Shown piece by piece: positions 54,167 through 64,000 of a DNA stretch of 64,000 bases (its first letter is position 1; the number at the start of each line of letters is the position of its first letter). The position numbers were made by a program, and so were the translations under genes. Under the pieces are notes generated by a model, which saw only the letters and a program-made list of their open reading frames with translations, searched no databases and had not been told where the DNA came from. This DNA comes from Linanthus parryae (lineage: Eukaryota; Streptophyta; Magnoliopsida; Ericales; Polemoniaceae): the NCBI GenBank assembly GCA_023055425.1, contig JALGPY010000010.1, positions 16,589,363 through 16,653,362 of the forward strand. Reading direction: 5' to 3'.

Positions 54167-56210
54167 ATCTCTCTTTGGGTTTTCGGGTAATCACTCCTTC
54201 ACTCTCTTGTTATCATTCTCTCAATCAATTCCCCACTCTATCGTTCTCTTTCGTGATCACAAACTATGGTTTCTTACCCATGTTATGTCGTTGTTTTGAT
54301 TTTCAGTTACTCCATTGTGATTACAACCACGTTCTTATTTGCCGTATATGAATCAAAACCCTAAAAATCTCCATTGTAATATCTTAATTTTTATATTTAT
54401 GTTATTCGTCACAAACAAGGGTTAGTACTCATAATGTTCATATGTTATGGCTAAACTAGGTAAAGAGGGGATGTTTAACAAATTGTTTTGGGTGATTTAG
54501 TAACCTTAGTATGTGGATATGAACTTGTTTGAGAGTAGGTAATCTCTATAAATTAAAGTTAGATTGAAGACGGGACCATTAACTATATGTTTTAGGCGTT
54601 AGACTACGTAAACAAGCTGAATTTGGGTATATACAACATTTAAAAAAGTGTTGTATTTGCTGAATTTGTGACTATTAAGTTTAAAGAAGGCATAACTTGT
54701 GTTTCCGAAAGTCGAATTCAATTTCGTTTGATGATAGACTTATGTATCAGAATTTTTTGGATATAATGAGACTATTATTTACTTGAGAAAATTTGGGGAA
54801 GCTTGGTAATATATTAGTGAAGTTATGATAGGTTATGTAAGTTATGGGATTTTGGAGCAAGGGTGTGGGTTGTGTTTTGAAGTAGGAATTAAGGGGTTAA
54901 ATAGAGACCTAAAACCAAACCTTGTAGGGTCATTATCTTGTTAATTAAGCATTGTCTATGTATATTAGTATTACTTTTCGTTTAGTGAATTATTAATTTG
55001 TAGGCGACAATTTCATTGACGAAGTATACATCGAGTATTACAAAGAGTTGATTTACTTTTGCTTGTAATTCAAGGTAGTTAATATGCCAGGCGTTGAGCA
55101 CTGTCTCTTTTCGTGTATAAACGATTCTTATTACATGCGTCTCAATATGTGATTCGTGTTTACATGCTTTACTTAATAGTTTAGTTTAACTGAAGTATTA
55201 TTTTGGAGCAAATATGTGGAAAAATGTTATTAATGCGTAATGGTGTAAAGTGAAAATAGTCGTACAAAGACCAATAGATGATATATTTAGTCATCTTGAC
55301 TACGGTCACTCGATGAGTACTATATTATTGTGCTGACTATGGTCACTCGTTATCTTGTTAATATAAGCATTGTCTATTTATATTAGTATTATTTTTTGAT
55401 TAGTGAATTATTAATTTGTAGACGACGATTTCATTGACGAAGGATACGTCGTGTATTACTAAGAGTTGATTTACTTTTGCTTGTAATTCAAGGTGAGTTA
55501 ATATGCCAGGCATTGAGCACTCTCTCTGTTCGTGTCTACACGATTTTTATTACATGCGTCTCACAATGTGATTCATGTTTACATGCTTTACTTAATAGTT
55601 TAGTTTAACTGAAGTATTATTTGGGGCAAATATATGGAAAAAAGGTTATTAATGCGTAATGACGTAAAGTGAAAATAGTTGTACAAAGACCAATAGATGA
55701 TATATTGTCGTCTTCACTACGGTCACTCGATGAGTACTATATTATTGTGTTGACTACGGTCAATCGGACCATTATAATACTCGGTCTTAATTACCCAAAT
55801 CAGTCCTAATACTCACCTCTCTGGCTAAAAAAAGTCTTTGGTGAGTGTCGACACTAAAGTTATGGGTTGCTAGCTAGTAGAGATGTTGGTTACTCTTCTC
55901 CTAAATTACAAGCACAACTTAATATTTTGTTGAAGCAAATTATACTTTTCTTGGAAAAAGATAGTATGAGATTTGGGAAGAAATTATATTTGACAAGTAT
56001 GAATGAAGATAAAGGAATGGTTTTTGTTTTATTTCAAATACTCTTGTTATTTCTTTTAAATAATGTTTTACATGTCTCTTCGTGTTTACATCATTGGGTA
56101 TTATCTCGCTCAGTATTTGTTGCTGACTTTTAAACTGTGGTGTCTTTGTTTTCTTTCCAAACCATATCTCTAGGTGATGGAGGCATGATCTAGCTAGGGA
56201 CGTTTCACTT
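54167..56210. other. Unassigned region, likely old repeat DNA
   Basis: AT-rich, no convincing gene. An 88-codon ORF at 55867-56133 has no recognisable domain and low-complexity hydrophobic composition. The style (CTCTATCG leader, AAACCCTAAAAATC, GGTTAGTACTC) suggests part of an LTR of a gypsy element on the plus strand, but I see no ends or TSD. It contains the tandem repeat at 54933-55768. Confidence 0.4.
54933..55768 (+). repeat. Two-copy tandem repeat, unit about 415 bp
   Basis: Copy 1 (54933-55348) and copy 2 (55350-55768) start with TTATCTTGTTAAT and end with GACTACGGTCAMTCG-like sequence, and align throughout with moderate divergence. A shorter motif (CTACGGTCACTCGATGAGTA) occurs in both copies, and the degenerate end of copy 1 repeats part of it. 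Confidence 0.8.
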
Positions 56211-57399
56211 TGAAGTGTGTAAGTAGGTAATAATACATGATAAAATATATACTACAAGTGGGGGGGTGAATAGAGTATTGCAATTTTTGCTGAAATAGTG
56301 GTTTTAAAAAAATGCAGAAAGATTTAGAAGTTTTTCAAATCTTTGAAACCAGTTTCAAAGCTTTGAGCTGAATCTGACAGTTTTAAAGCCTATGACAGTT
56401 TTGTAAGAAAGTAAAGTACTAACATGAATGAGCATGACACAAATTTGTTATGAAGTTCGGCCTCCAAAAGGTCTACTCTCCGCCTGAGGGATCTAATCCC
56501 TCTTGGATTTCAATAACTTCTTATTAATCTATATTTAAGACCTAGATCTCAGGCCTAAGAGAATTGTCGTACTCTTACACCAGCATGTGGTTTTCTGCTA
56601 ACCTATCTAGTACATCTTAAACTACAAGATACAACGAGAATCTTTGTTTTTCCACCTGAACAACTCAACTAGAACAGAATATAAAAGATTTTAGAAATAA
56701 TTCTAATGAGTAAACAGTTAAAGCACAAGTAGAAGAACACCGCGAAGACATTGAAGCTAGAAAGCTTGGAGGTGTTCTACAGGATTTGGAATGGATTAAG
56801 TATCTTGAATTTATCTCCTTCCTTGATGCTCTGTCACTCCGAAAGTGTTTATCTCAGTTCCTCTGTGTCACTGTATCTCTATGTTATATCTTCCCTTCAG
56901 CTTCAGTTTGATTTTAATTTAAAGACTTGCTGCAAGTATCACAAAGTTTGTTGCAACAAGAATTCCTAAAAATCCACAACTAATTCTTGGCTCTCACCAA
57001 ATCTATTCCAACGGATAGAAGTTTAATTTTCTCCACTTGATTTGGCACTCCTGTATTCAGGTACATAGGCTGAGAACTCTGAACATTTCAAGGCTTTGAA
57101 AATCTTTTCAAAGCTTTGAACTATGGCTGTTTCCTGCAAAAAAAAAGTTAGAACAAAGACTATCTAACAAAAAACATATTCAGAGTATAAGCACTGTTTG
57201 GTAATCCTGCATTCAGATAGTTAAACAATTTTCCTGCATAACAGAACTTTAGCAAGCACAAATAATTTTTCTTTCATCACACAATAAGGCATATACTAAA
57301 ACCAGGAGACAAACTCCCCCTCAGTTCACACTTGTCCTCTGAAGATTTTCAAAGCATTGAAATCAGTTTCAAAGCTTTGAAACAAGCATAGAGTTAACA
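56211..57399 (-). repeat. First LTR of S'
   Basis: 1189 bp. On the minus strand it starts TGTTAACTC and ends ACACTTCA. It lacks about 90 bp present in the second LTR (between about 62640 and 62735). Contains TTTCAAAGCTTTGAAA (57367-57382). Confidence 0.82.
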
Positions 57400-57410
57400 A
57401 TCTCCCCCTT
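57400..57410 (-). other. Polypurine tract of S' (first copy)
   Basis: Minus strand AAGGGGGAGAT next to the LTR start; the second copy lies at 63080-63090. Confidence 0.75.
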
Positions 57411-57484
57411 AATGAAAAAATAAACAAATATATTGTTTTTCCAAAAGCAACTGCAAAGATTCTACACAGAAAGTTTTTGGCAAA

Positions 57485-57850
57485 TGATTTTCCAAAAGTA
57501 TTATCCTAGACATGTCCTCAAGGATTCTGTTTTCCATTCTAATACCCCATTCTTTTGAGGAGTTCTAGGAGCTGAAAAATTATGAGAAATTTCATGCTTT
57601 GCACAGAACAAATTAAACTCTAACTGATCAAATTTTCTACCATGATCACTCCTTATAGAAGTAATAGGTAGGTTTTTTGAAGTCTGTAACTCTTTATAAA
57701 TCTTTGAAAAATCAGACAGGGCTTCAGAATTTTCTCTTAGAAACATAACCCAAGTAAATATAGAAAAGTCATCAACAACAACTAGCATGTATTGCCTAAA
57801 ATTTGGAGTTCTTACTCTCATAGAACCACACAGATCCATATGAAGCATTT
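57485..57850 (-). pseudogene. Integrase core of S', C-terminally deleted
   Basis: Reading leftward: 'MLHMDLCGSMRVRTPNFRQYM' through 'ITSIRSDHGRKFDQLEFNLFCAKHEISHNF' to 'RTPQKNG'. First and second catalytic Asp are present; the Glu region is altered ('VLEWKTESL'). Homology to S continues to about 'LLENHLPK' and then is replaced by noncoding DNA leading to the PPT within about 60 bp. Everything downstream in pol is gone. Confidence 0.8.
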
Positions 57851-57901
57851 CAGTAGGCTAGTAGTACATACAAAGTTCTTTGGCTTAAAAGAGCTCCTTG
57901 T

Positions 57902-58168
57902 CTACTTACCTTGAGCACAAGCTTTGCATACCTCTTCATCCTTCAATTTTATGGATGGCAATCCTCTGACGAAGTCCGTAGATACCAGTTTGTAAAGAGT
58001 ATGCATGCTGATATGCCCAAGCTTTCTGTGCCAAATCTTTGAATTCTCTTTTAAAGCTTTGAAGTATTTTAAACTTTTACGTGCAACATGGTTAGAATTC
58101 AAAGAATAGTCATTGTTTGACCTAGGAGCTGTGAGGATGCAATCACTAGATTTGTCATCTTGAACCAC
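57902..58168 (-). pseudogene. Pre-integrase zinc domain of S'
   Basis: Contains 'IWHRKLGHISMHTLYKLV...VCKACAQGK', the HHCC pattern expected between protease and integrase core. Open over 88 codons and closely similar to the remnant in S (19740-20030). Confidence 0.8.
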
Positions 58169-58198
58169 ACATTTATCCTTGTAACATATTGCCTTGTT

Positions 58199-58425
58199 TC
58201 ATATTTCACAAAGTTGAGAAACACTAAGCAAATTAAAATTCAAACCATCAACGAAATAAACATCAGAAATAGAATATGCAGACTCATTACCAATTTTACC
58301 AATGCCAATAATATTGCACTTCCCTTTGTCACCAAGTGTAATTGTTCCTTCAGTTTGTTCTTCTAGTTCAGAAAACAAAGAAATCTTACCACTCATGTGT
58401 CTGGAACAACCACTGTCCATTATTC
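58199..58425 (-). pseudogene. Protease of S'
   Basis: 'MDSGCSRHMSGKISLFSELEEQTEGTITLGDKGK' keeps the catalytic DSG that S has lost. It ends with 'LSVSQLCEI', where a stop separates it from the pre-integrase domain. Confidence 0.8.
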
Positions 58426-58878
58426 ACATTTGATCTTTGTTCTTGCTGACAACCTGCATATACCAATCAATACCTTACCCAGCTTTTAGACCAGATGTTA
58501 TATTTGGAATCATAATCAGGATCAACAATATAAGGTGGTCTGATCCCTTTTGAAACCCAAATTGTTCTTACATATCCTTAAGATGAAATAGAAAAGTATT
58601 CCTCATAATGTGAGGCTCTGTTCTTCTAAATGGACAAGCCTCTTAAACATGACCAAGTTTCCACAAAAAAAGTATTAAGGAGAATGTTTACTACTAGCTT
58701 TCACAAAATTGGTATTGTTCTTTCTTGGAAAATTTACATTGTATCCATTACCATGTTTTTGAACTGAGTGTAACTTCCTCCAAGAATCAAGTTAAGGTTG
58801 TGTTCTGAGCTATCAAATTTTGTCAATGCCTTCTTTGACTCTTCAAGTTTCTCAGTCAGTAGAATCTTTTGTTCCACT
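58426..58878 (-). pseudogene. C-terminal Gag region of S' (second zinc knuckle area), decayed
   Basis: Nucleotide-level match to 19040-19500 of S, including the coiled-coil end and the region of the second CCHC knuckle near 58620-58680, whose pattern is damaged. The solo LTR interrupts it at 58878. Confidence 0.65.
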
Positions 58879-60280
58879 TGTAATATCCCTGATTTTGGAA
58901 AGCATGAAATACTTAAATTTACTGTAAATATGTGTTTTTGACATAACCTGTTAGCATGCTTAGTTGCTATTGTATGCAGTGTAGTGGTTGTATTTCTGAA
59001 GCTTATATTACTTAAGTGAATTTTATGTTATTTAGTATCCTGATAGATGAACTCATAATTGTGAAACTATGATAGTTAAGCTCGTCCAGAAATACATCAG
59101 AATTATTAATATCTTCTTTAATTGCTAGATTAAAATAAAAATACTTAGGGAATAATTAGTACTAATCATTCGTTTAAGTGTTACTTAGCTTAGTTAATCA
59201 TGATACATAATGACTTGTAGTATGTTAGCTTGTATATGTGATAACTGTATGAATGACACGTAGGGTGACACATGTCACTGCCTTAGCCACTGTCACAGAT
59301 GATTGACACACGCCCCTGCTACGTGTCGTCGCGTGGCGTCACATGTGCGACACGTGTCCTACTGCAAGTCAGATGCTTCTGACACATAACCCTCCCGTGT
59401 GTCACCGCCATAGCCTCCTGCTCTGCATGTGTGACACCTATGCGACATGTGTCGCGACTCTGGCCACTGAACCCTACATGGATGCCACGTGTCCCTATGA
59501 CACATCGCGACCTGATTGGTCGACTACTTCTATAAATAGGATCGAGTGCCGTAGTTATTTCTCATTCTTGACTCGAGTTAGTTACTGATTAGTTAGAAAG
59601 AGATACTGGTGTTACTCTATACATGGAGCTGCTGTTATTATTTTGAAGTCGTTATCTGATGCTACTATTGAGGTAGGGGGTTATGCACTTTACAATATCA
59701 TTATCGCTTACGGTTTATGAGCATGCTTCGTGTTAAATTATGTTGATCCGCTTATTGTCGTTATTACTGATTCGCATGCTATTTGGTGCTAAATGATTAT
59801 TACGTGATATGTGATATTACGTGTAACCTGCTATAATCATATTGTTTATTGCATTTCACCCTACTGTTGCGGTGAACGACCTACTGGGCGCGAGCTCACC
59901 CCCTAACAGTGTTTGCAGGTTACGACGGACGGATCAAACGGTAGAATTGAAGTGATAGCTTTATTAGATTTGATTAAAGCTTCTTATTTGGATTGTTGTA
60001 TCAGATTATTTGTAAACTCAATTGTATATAAAGATCACTTTTTAAATTGAGTGTCACGTACCGCTCTATCATCCTTTTACGAAATTAAATGAATAAGCGT
60101 TTATTGAGATACGATATTGTATTTGGTACCTGAGCTGGTGGCTCAGACGGTACATGTTTGGCAGACGAGTCTTTGTTTCGGTACCCGCGGTGGTGATCCG
60201 CAGGTGGTGCCGGTTGGATCGTCGTGCAGGTTTTGTTTATTATTACCCTAAAATAACGCCCTGGGTTTCGGGTCGTTACA
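58879..60280 (+). mobile_element. Solo LTR of a Ty3/gypsy (Tekay-like) element
   Basis: 1402 bp, TGTAATATCC...TCGTTACA, flanked by the perfect 5-bp TSD CCACT (58874-58878 and 60281-60285), inside gag of S'. No internal sequence remains, so it is a solo LTR from LTR-LTR recombination. Orientation follows the TATA box at 59531-59537. The ends and the motif GAGCTCACCCCCTAACAGTGTTTGCAG-like splice region (about 59890-59920) are of the Tekay type (inference). Confidence 0.85.
59225..59540 (+). promoter_or_regulatory. U3 promoter of the solo LTR, dense in CACGTG-type motifs
   Basis: About ten copies of ACACGTGTC-like motifs and degenerate forms (for example GACACGTGTCC near 59350, GCCACGTGTCCC near 59485), then ATTGG (inverted CCAAT, 59516-59520) and TATAAATAG (59531). 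CACGTG is the core of plant G-box/ABRE elements bound by bZIP and bHLH factors (family knowledge). Confidence 0.55.
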
Positions 60281-60285
60281 CCACT

Positions 60286-61734
60286 AATTCATCATATTCA
60301 TGTTTTATAGCAACAAAATTATAATTAAAAAACGAGATTTCTGCTACAACTTTTTCTCTCTGAGGTTTCAAGGCCTTGAAAGTGATTTCCAAGGCTTTGA
60401 AATCTATGTCCAATTTTTCCTAAGAAACTTCATGAGTTTTATTTTGATAAACCAAATCCAAATTTTACTTTGCTTGCTAATGAACCGTTACATTCAAAGA
60501 GTTTATTTCATTTCTGTAACTCTATTTGTTAATAAGCATGCTTTTCAACGTCCCATAAAATAAATAAGTAGAACTAGACATTAAATTTTTCACCATTACA
60601 TCAATGTGTTTGTCTGAGCTTTCTTCTCATCATGCTCAGCCATAAGACATAAGTTAGCTTGATCCTCTTCTAAATCTGAGTCACTTGTGGGTTTAGAATC
60701 ACTCCAGGATGCAACCATGGCTTTCTTTCTTTTTTACTTGTCCTTATTTTTATAATGCTTGTCCTTCTTATGAGGACAATCCCTAACTAAATGATTTTCA
60801 TCAACACACTCAAAACAGTTTAGTCTTTTAGGTTTATCTGAATAGGAGGAGGACTTACCTTTGTAGCGCTTGCTTCTTGATGATCTAGATCTTTCTCAGC
60901 TATATTCCTTGTTTCCAAACTGTTTCTTCATCCTAAGGGTTCTGGTCAAGGCTTTGGAAATCAATGCAAAAGGATCTTCATCATCTTCTTACTTTTGAAG
61001 GCTTTGAATCTGCTCAGTCTCTTATGCTTTGAGTGCCACATTCTTGACAATTTCAGAAAGTTCCTTATCTACTTCATTCATGGAAATTTCATTATTGAGG
61101 AGTTTTCCATGAAAGTCATCCAGTTGAAGAGTACATAAATCTTGAGCCTCTTCAATTGTTGTTGTCTTTGGCTTCCATTTGGCTTTAAGAAGACTTCTCA
61201 TTATCTTTCCAACTCTCTCTTCATTTAAGAATGATTTTCTCAAAGACTCCAGGTTGTCGATAATGTCTGTGAACTTCTTAGACATGTCCTTGATTGACTC
61301 ATATGCATTCATCTTGAATAGCTCATTTTGCCTCAGAAAAATGTTGATCTTTGTCTGCTTGACTTGGCTGGTTCCTTCAAATGTTACGACCAGTTTGACT
61401 CACATATCCTTTGTACTATTGAAAGTAGAGATCCTGTTAAAATCATATGCATTCAAAGCACAATGTAACAAATTCATTTCTCTATTGTTCATATAAACCT
61501 TTTCTAATTCAGTAGTAGAAAGAGAGTTTTCAGATTTAGGAACTTTGATCCCCTCTCCTTTTGTGTAGAAAGTATGAGGTCCATTCTGAATGATAGACCA
61601 CAACTCCATGTCTTAATCTATGATGAACATCTTCATCAAAGATCTCATGTGCAGAAAGTTATCTCCACAAAATAGAGGATGTCTGTTTGCTGCTCTTCGC
61701 TGTGAGAAACCACCTTCACCTACATTACTCATGA
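60286..61734 (-). pseudogene. Gag of S' (N-terminal and first zinc knuckle)
   Basis: Begins at ATG 61734 (minus), in the same context as S. Open pieces: 61609-61400 ('MELWSIIQNGPHTFYTK...ALNAYDFNRI') and 61312-61022 ('SIKDMSKKFTDIIDNLESLRKSF...KAKWKPKTTTIEEAQDL'). The CCHC knuckle (CFECVDENHLVRDC, about 60770-60815) is intact. Stops interrupt near 61615 and 61395. Palindromes TTTCAAGGCCTTGAAA (60366-60381) and related motifs lie within it. Confidence 0.8.
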
Positions 61735-61769
61735 TCACAAGATTGTTAGATCTGAAGAGTGATACAAGC

Positions 61770-61781
61770 TGTGATACCAAT
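61770..61781 (-). other. Primer binding site of S' (tRNA-iMet type)
   Basis: Minus strand reads TTGGTATCACAGC next to the LTR end, one base different from the site of S. Confidence 0.75.
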
Positions 61782-63079
61782 TGAAGTGTGTAATTAGGTA
61801 ATAATACATGATCAAATATACTCTAGAAGGGGGTTGGGGGTTGAATAGAGTATGGCAACTTTTGCTAAAATAGTGGTTTCAAAAATATGTAGGAAGATTG
61901 AGAAGTTTTTCAAAGCTTTGAAACTGAATCTGACAGTTTTAAAAGCCTAGGAGATTTTTCAAAGCTTGGGAAAGCTTTTCAAATCTTTGAACTTGTCCTG
62001 TGTTGAAACATTTTTGAATGCAAGTAAATTACTAAAATCAAATGAGCAGGACTACAAAATTCGGCCTCCAAAATGCCTACTCTTCGCCTGAGGGATCTAA
62101 TCCCTCTAGGATTTCAATAACTTATTTTTTATCTCTCATTAAGCCCTATATCTCGGGCCTAAGAGAATTGCCTTTTTCTTAAACCGGCCTGTGGTTTTCG
62201 GCTAATCTATATGGTACAACTTCAACTACAAGATACGCTAGACCCTCTGTTGTTCCACTTGAACAACTCATCTAGGATAGAATATAGAAGAATTTAGAAA
62301 AAAATTTAATGAGTAAACAGTTAAAGCACAAGTAGAAGAACACTGTGAAGACAGTGAAACTAGAAATCTTGGAAGTGTTCTTCTGGATTTGGAATGGATT
62401 GAGTAGGCTGAAATAAATTTCCTTGCATGATGCTCTGTCAATTCAAAAGTGTTTCTTCGAGTTCCTCTGTGTCACTGTATCTCTATGCTGTATCTCGCCT
62501 TTAGCTCCTGTTTAATTAGAATTTAAAGACTTGCTGCAAAAATCACAAAGTTTGTTGCAACAAGAATCCCTTAAAATCCTAAACTGATTCTTGGCTCTCA
62601 ACGGCTCTATTTAAATAGATAGAAGCTTGATTTCTCCACTAGATTTGATCCAACTGCACCTGCAAGTTTAAGACAAGTCCTGATCAAATCCCATAAATTT
62701 AGCTAAGATTTATTGACCTCTTAGGCATTCCTGTATTCAGATACATAGGCTGAGAACTCTGAAAATTTTCAAAGCTTTGAAAAGCTTTTCAAACGTTTGA
62801 ACTGTGGCTGTTTCCTGCAAAACAAAGTTAGAACAAAGACTATCTAACAAAAAACATATTCAGAGTATAAGCACTGTTTGGTAATCCTGCATTCAGATAG
62901 TTAGACAATTTTCCAGCAAAATAAAAATTTAGCAAGCACAGATAATTTGCCTTTCATCACACAATAAGGCATAGATTAAAACCAGGAGACAAACTCCCCC
63001 ACAATTCACACTTGTCCTCAGAAGACTTTCAAAGCATTGAAACTAGTTTCAAAGCTTTGAAACAAGAATAGACTTAACA
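61782..63079 (-). repeat. Second LTR of S'
   Basis: 1298 bp, aligned with 56211-57399 apart from about 90 bp present only here. Palindromes TTTCAAAGCTTTGAAA occur near 61913, 62766 and 63048. Confidence 0.82.
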
Positions 63080-63365
63080 ATCTCCCCCTTGATGAAAGAA
63101 AAAACAAATATTCCGTTTTTCCAATAGAAACTGCAAAGATTCTGCCCAGAAAGAATTTGGCAAATGTTTATTCAAAAGCATTGTCCTCGACATGTCCTCA
63201 AGGATTCTGTTTTTCCTTTCCCATTCTGTTGAGGAGTTCTAGGAGCTGAATAATTATGAGAAATTACATGCTATCCACAGAACAAATCAAACTCTAACTG
63301 ATCAAATTCTCTACCATGATCACTCCTAATTGAAGCAATAGGTAGGTTTTTAAAGTCTCTAACTC
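63080..63365 (-). pseudogene. Second, truncated internal copy of S' (PPT and integrase piece)
   Basis: Same order as 57400-57690: PPT, noncoding joint, then integrase sequence ('IRSDHGREFDQLEFDLF') up to the text matching 'ASIRSD'. The alignment to the first copy ends at about 63365. Confidence 0.75.
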
Positions 63366-64000
63366 ATTATGATTAATATTAATCACGTTAACAATTAGAC
63401 GTTTCATTTATTTTTATAGTTTGTACCCAGGTTTGAGGCAAAGGAGGTTTAATAATTTACATAGTAATGTTTTGAATAATTATATATTGGTAGTTTGGTT
63501 TGAGTGTCGCCTTTAAATGTCCTTTCACTTGGAAGTGATTCTCGAGTGCGCAGTGGCACCCTTTCGGGTTTCCTTTGGTTGAAGATCGGGGGTGTTACAG
63601 ATAAGGTGTGTACCATCTGTCGGATTGCTTCGTAGCATCATATGTAATATTTCATTAGTTACACGATTTATGTCGTATCTATTGAGTTGATTATTGTTGC
63701 TATAATAGTATACTAAAAAAGGAATGAGCATGACTAATTTCATAATTTTTACTTGCCCGTTTGATACGACGGAGAATTTCTACTTAGAGAGCAAGTTACT
63801 AGTAGATTCTGTGTCCATGTTTTTATGAGTTGTGACAACCATTTTGTTTGATATGTTTTTATGAGTTGTTTTTATAACATTAAATACTAGAAGATGATAC
63901 AATATGTTATATTTTAGGTAAATGATTGATAGACCACTCCACTACTTCACTAGGAGAGTTCGCCGTCAACAAATGGTCAATCACAACAATAACCTGGACC
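63366..64000. other. Right-hand flank, unassigned
   Basis: AT-rich, no ORF of note. The stretch ending GGGGGTGTTACA at 63598 resembles the 3' tip of a gypsy LTR, but the other end and a TSD were not found. Beyond 63600 I see nothing specific. Confidence 0.35.

Larger units (their letters stand above)
56211..63365 (-). mobile_element. SIRE-related copia element S' in tandem LTR-internal-LTR-internal form, deleted for RT
   Basis: Minus-strand relative of S. Plus-strand order: LTR (56211-57399), PPT, integrase, pre-integrase, protease, gag, primer site, LTR (61782-63079), then again PPT and integrase sequence up to about 63365. The Gag and protease sequences match S closely. In both internal copies integrase is joined to the PPT with the same joint, so RT, RNase H and the env-like region are missing. 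A solo LTR interrupts the first internal region. No TSD can be paired because the far end is truncated. Confidence 0.82.

Noticed and set aside
55867..56133. Possible small membrane protein gene
   Set aside because: Low-complexity hydrophobic stretch in AT-rich DNA, no promoter, splice or homology signal that I recognise.
59343..59588. 81-codon ORF in the solo LTR
   Set aside because: Lies in the U3 promoter with CACGTG motifs; Cys/Thr-rich composition follows from the repeated motifs.
63520..63540. TTTCACTT next to GAAGTG, resembling the left border of S' (56204-56217), as a possible TSD pair
   Set aside because: The match is longer than a copia TSD and extends into the element end. The right side of S' is a truncated internal region, so it is more likely chance.
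63366..63598. Short solo LTR ending GTGTTACA
   Set aside because: The start has no matching TG with a duplicated 5-mer (flanks TCATT and GATAA differ), so I cannot support it as a complete LTR.
1..64000. A host gene or exon captured within an element
   Set aside because: Read on both strands; every coding block fits gag, pol or extra ORFs of retrotransposons. No intron-exon series of another family was recognised.

Overview
This window is nuclear DNA of a flowering plant, probably a eudicot. It is AT-rich, it holds plant-lineage LTR retrotransposons (SIRE, Athila/Tat-like and Tekay-like types) and it shows no bacterial features. I found no convincing host gene, tRNA, rRNA or CRISPR array. 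Almost all of the 64 kb is a nest of transposable elements, and most boundaries were fixed by reading LTR ends (TG...CA), primer sites, polypurine tracts (PPTs) and target-site duplications (TSDs).

Layout. (1) 1-26519 is a decayed SIRE-type copia element (S, + strand), interrupted twice. A nearly intact copia element (B, 1282-9796, TSD GTTTC) sits 27 nt into its gag gene. A non-autonomous large LTR element (L, 10790-18618, TSD GTAGC) sits between its two gag zinc-finger regions. S keeps gag, protease, integrase, RT and RNase H remnants and an extra env-like region (23078-24874). (2) S lies in the 3' LTR of an older minus-strand Tekay-like element (T, 26520-54166) that has about 3 kb LTRs and only about 370 bp of internal DNA. 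(3) Inside T's short internal region is an Athila-like element O (28698-50390, TSD ATAAT) that lacks RT, RNase H and the integrase core. (4) Inside O's left LTR is a pol-bearing Athila element I (29926-43626) with a broken env-like ORF. (5) O's right LTR carries an 881-bp CACTA element (TSD GCA), and T's 5' LTR carries a 568-bp hAT-like element (TSD GCTGCCAC). (6) 54167-56210 is unassigned and includes a two-copy tandem repeat of about 415 bp. (7) 56211-63365 is a minus-strand SIRE relative (S') arranged LTR-internal-LTR-internal. Both internal copies are deleted from mid-integrase to the PPT, and the first holds a 1402-bp solo LTR (58879-60280, TSD CCACT).

How the parts relate. Four of the six main LTR elements (L, T, O, S') lack the enzymes needed to copy themselves, while S, B and I still carry recognisable but mutated pol genes and are candidate past helpers (inference). 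The least expected signal is structural. In L, O and I, both the true PPT and an internal PPT-like tract are preceded 9-14 nt upstream by a hairpin with a GGA-type loop, and the internal stems differ in sequence but keep pairing. O and I also share a UUCG hairpin next to a hairpin with a CATTACA loop, and a hairpin just after pol. Separately, several families carry short near-perfect palindromes scattered through their LTRs and internal regions.
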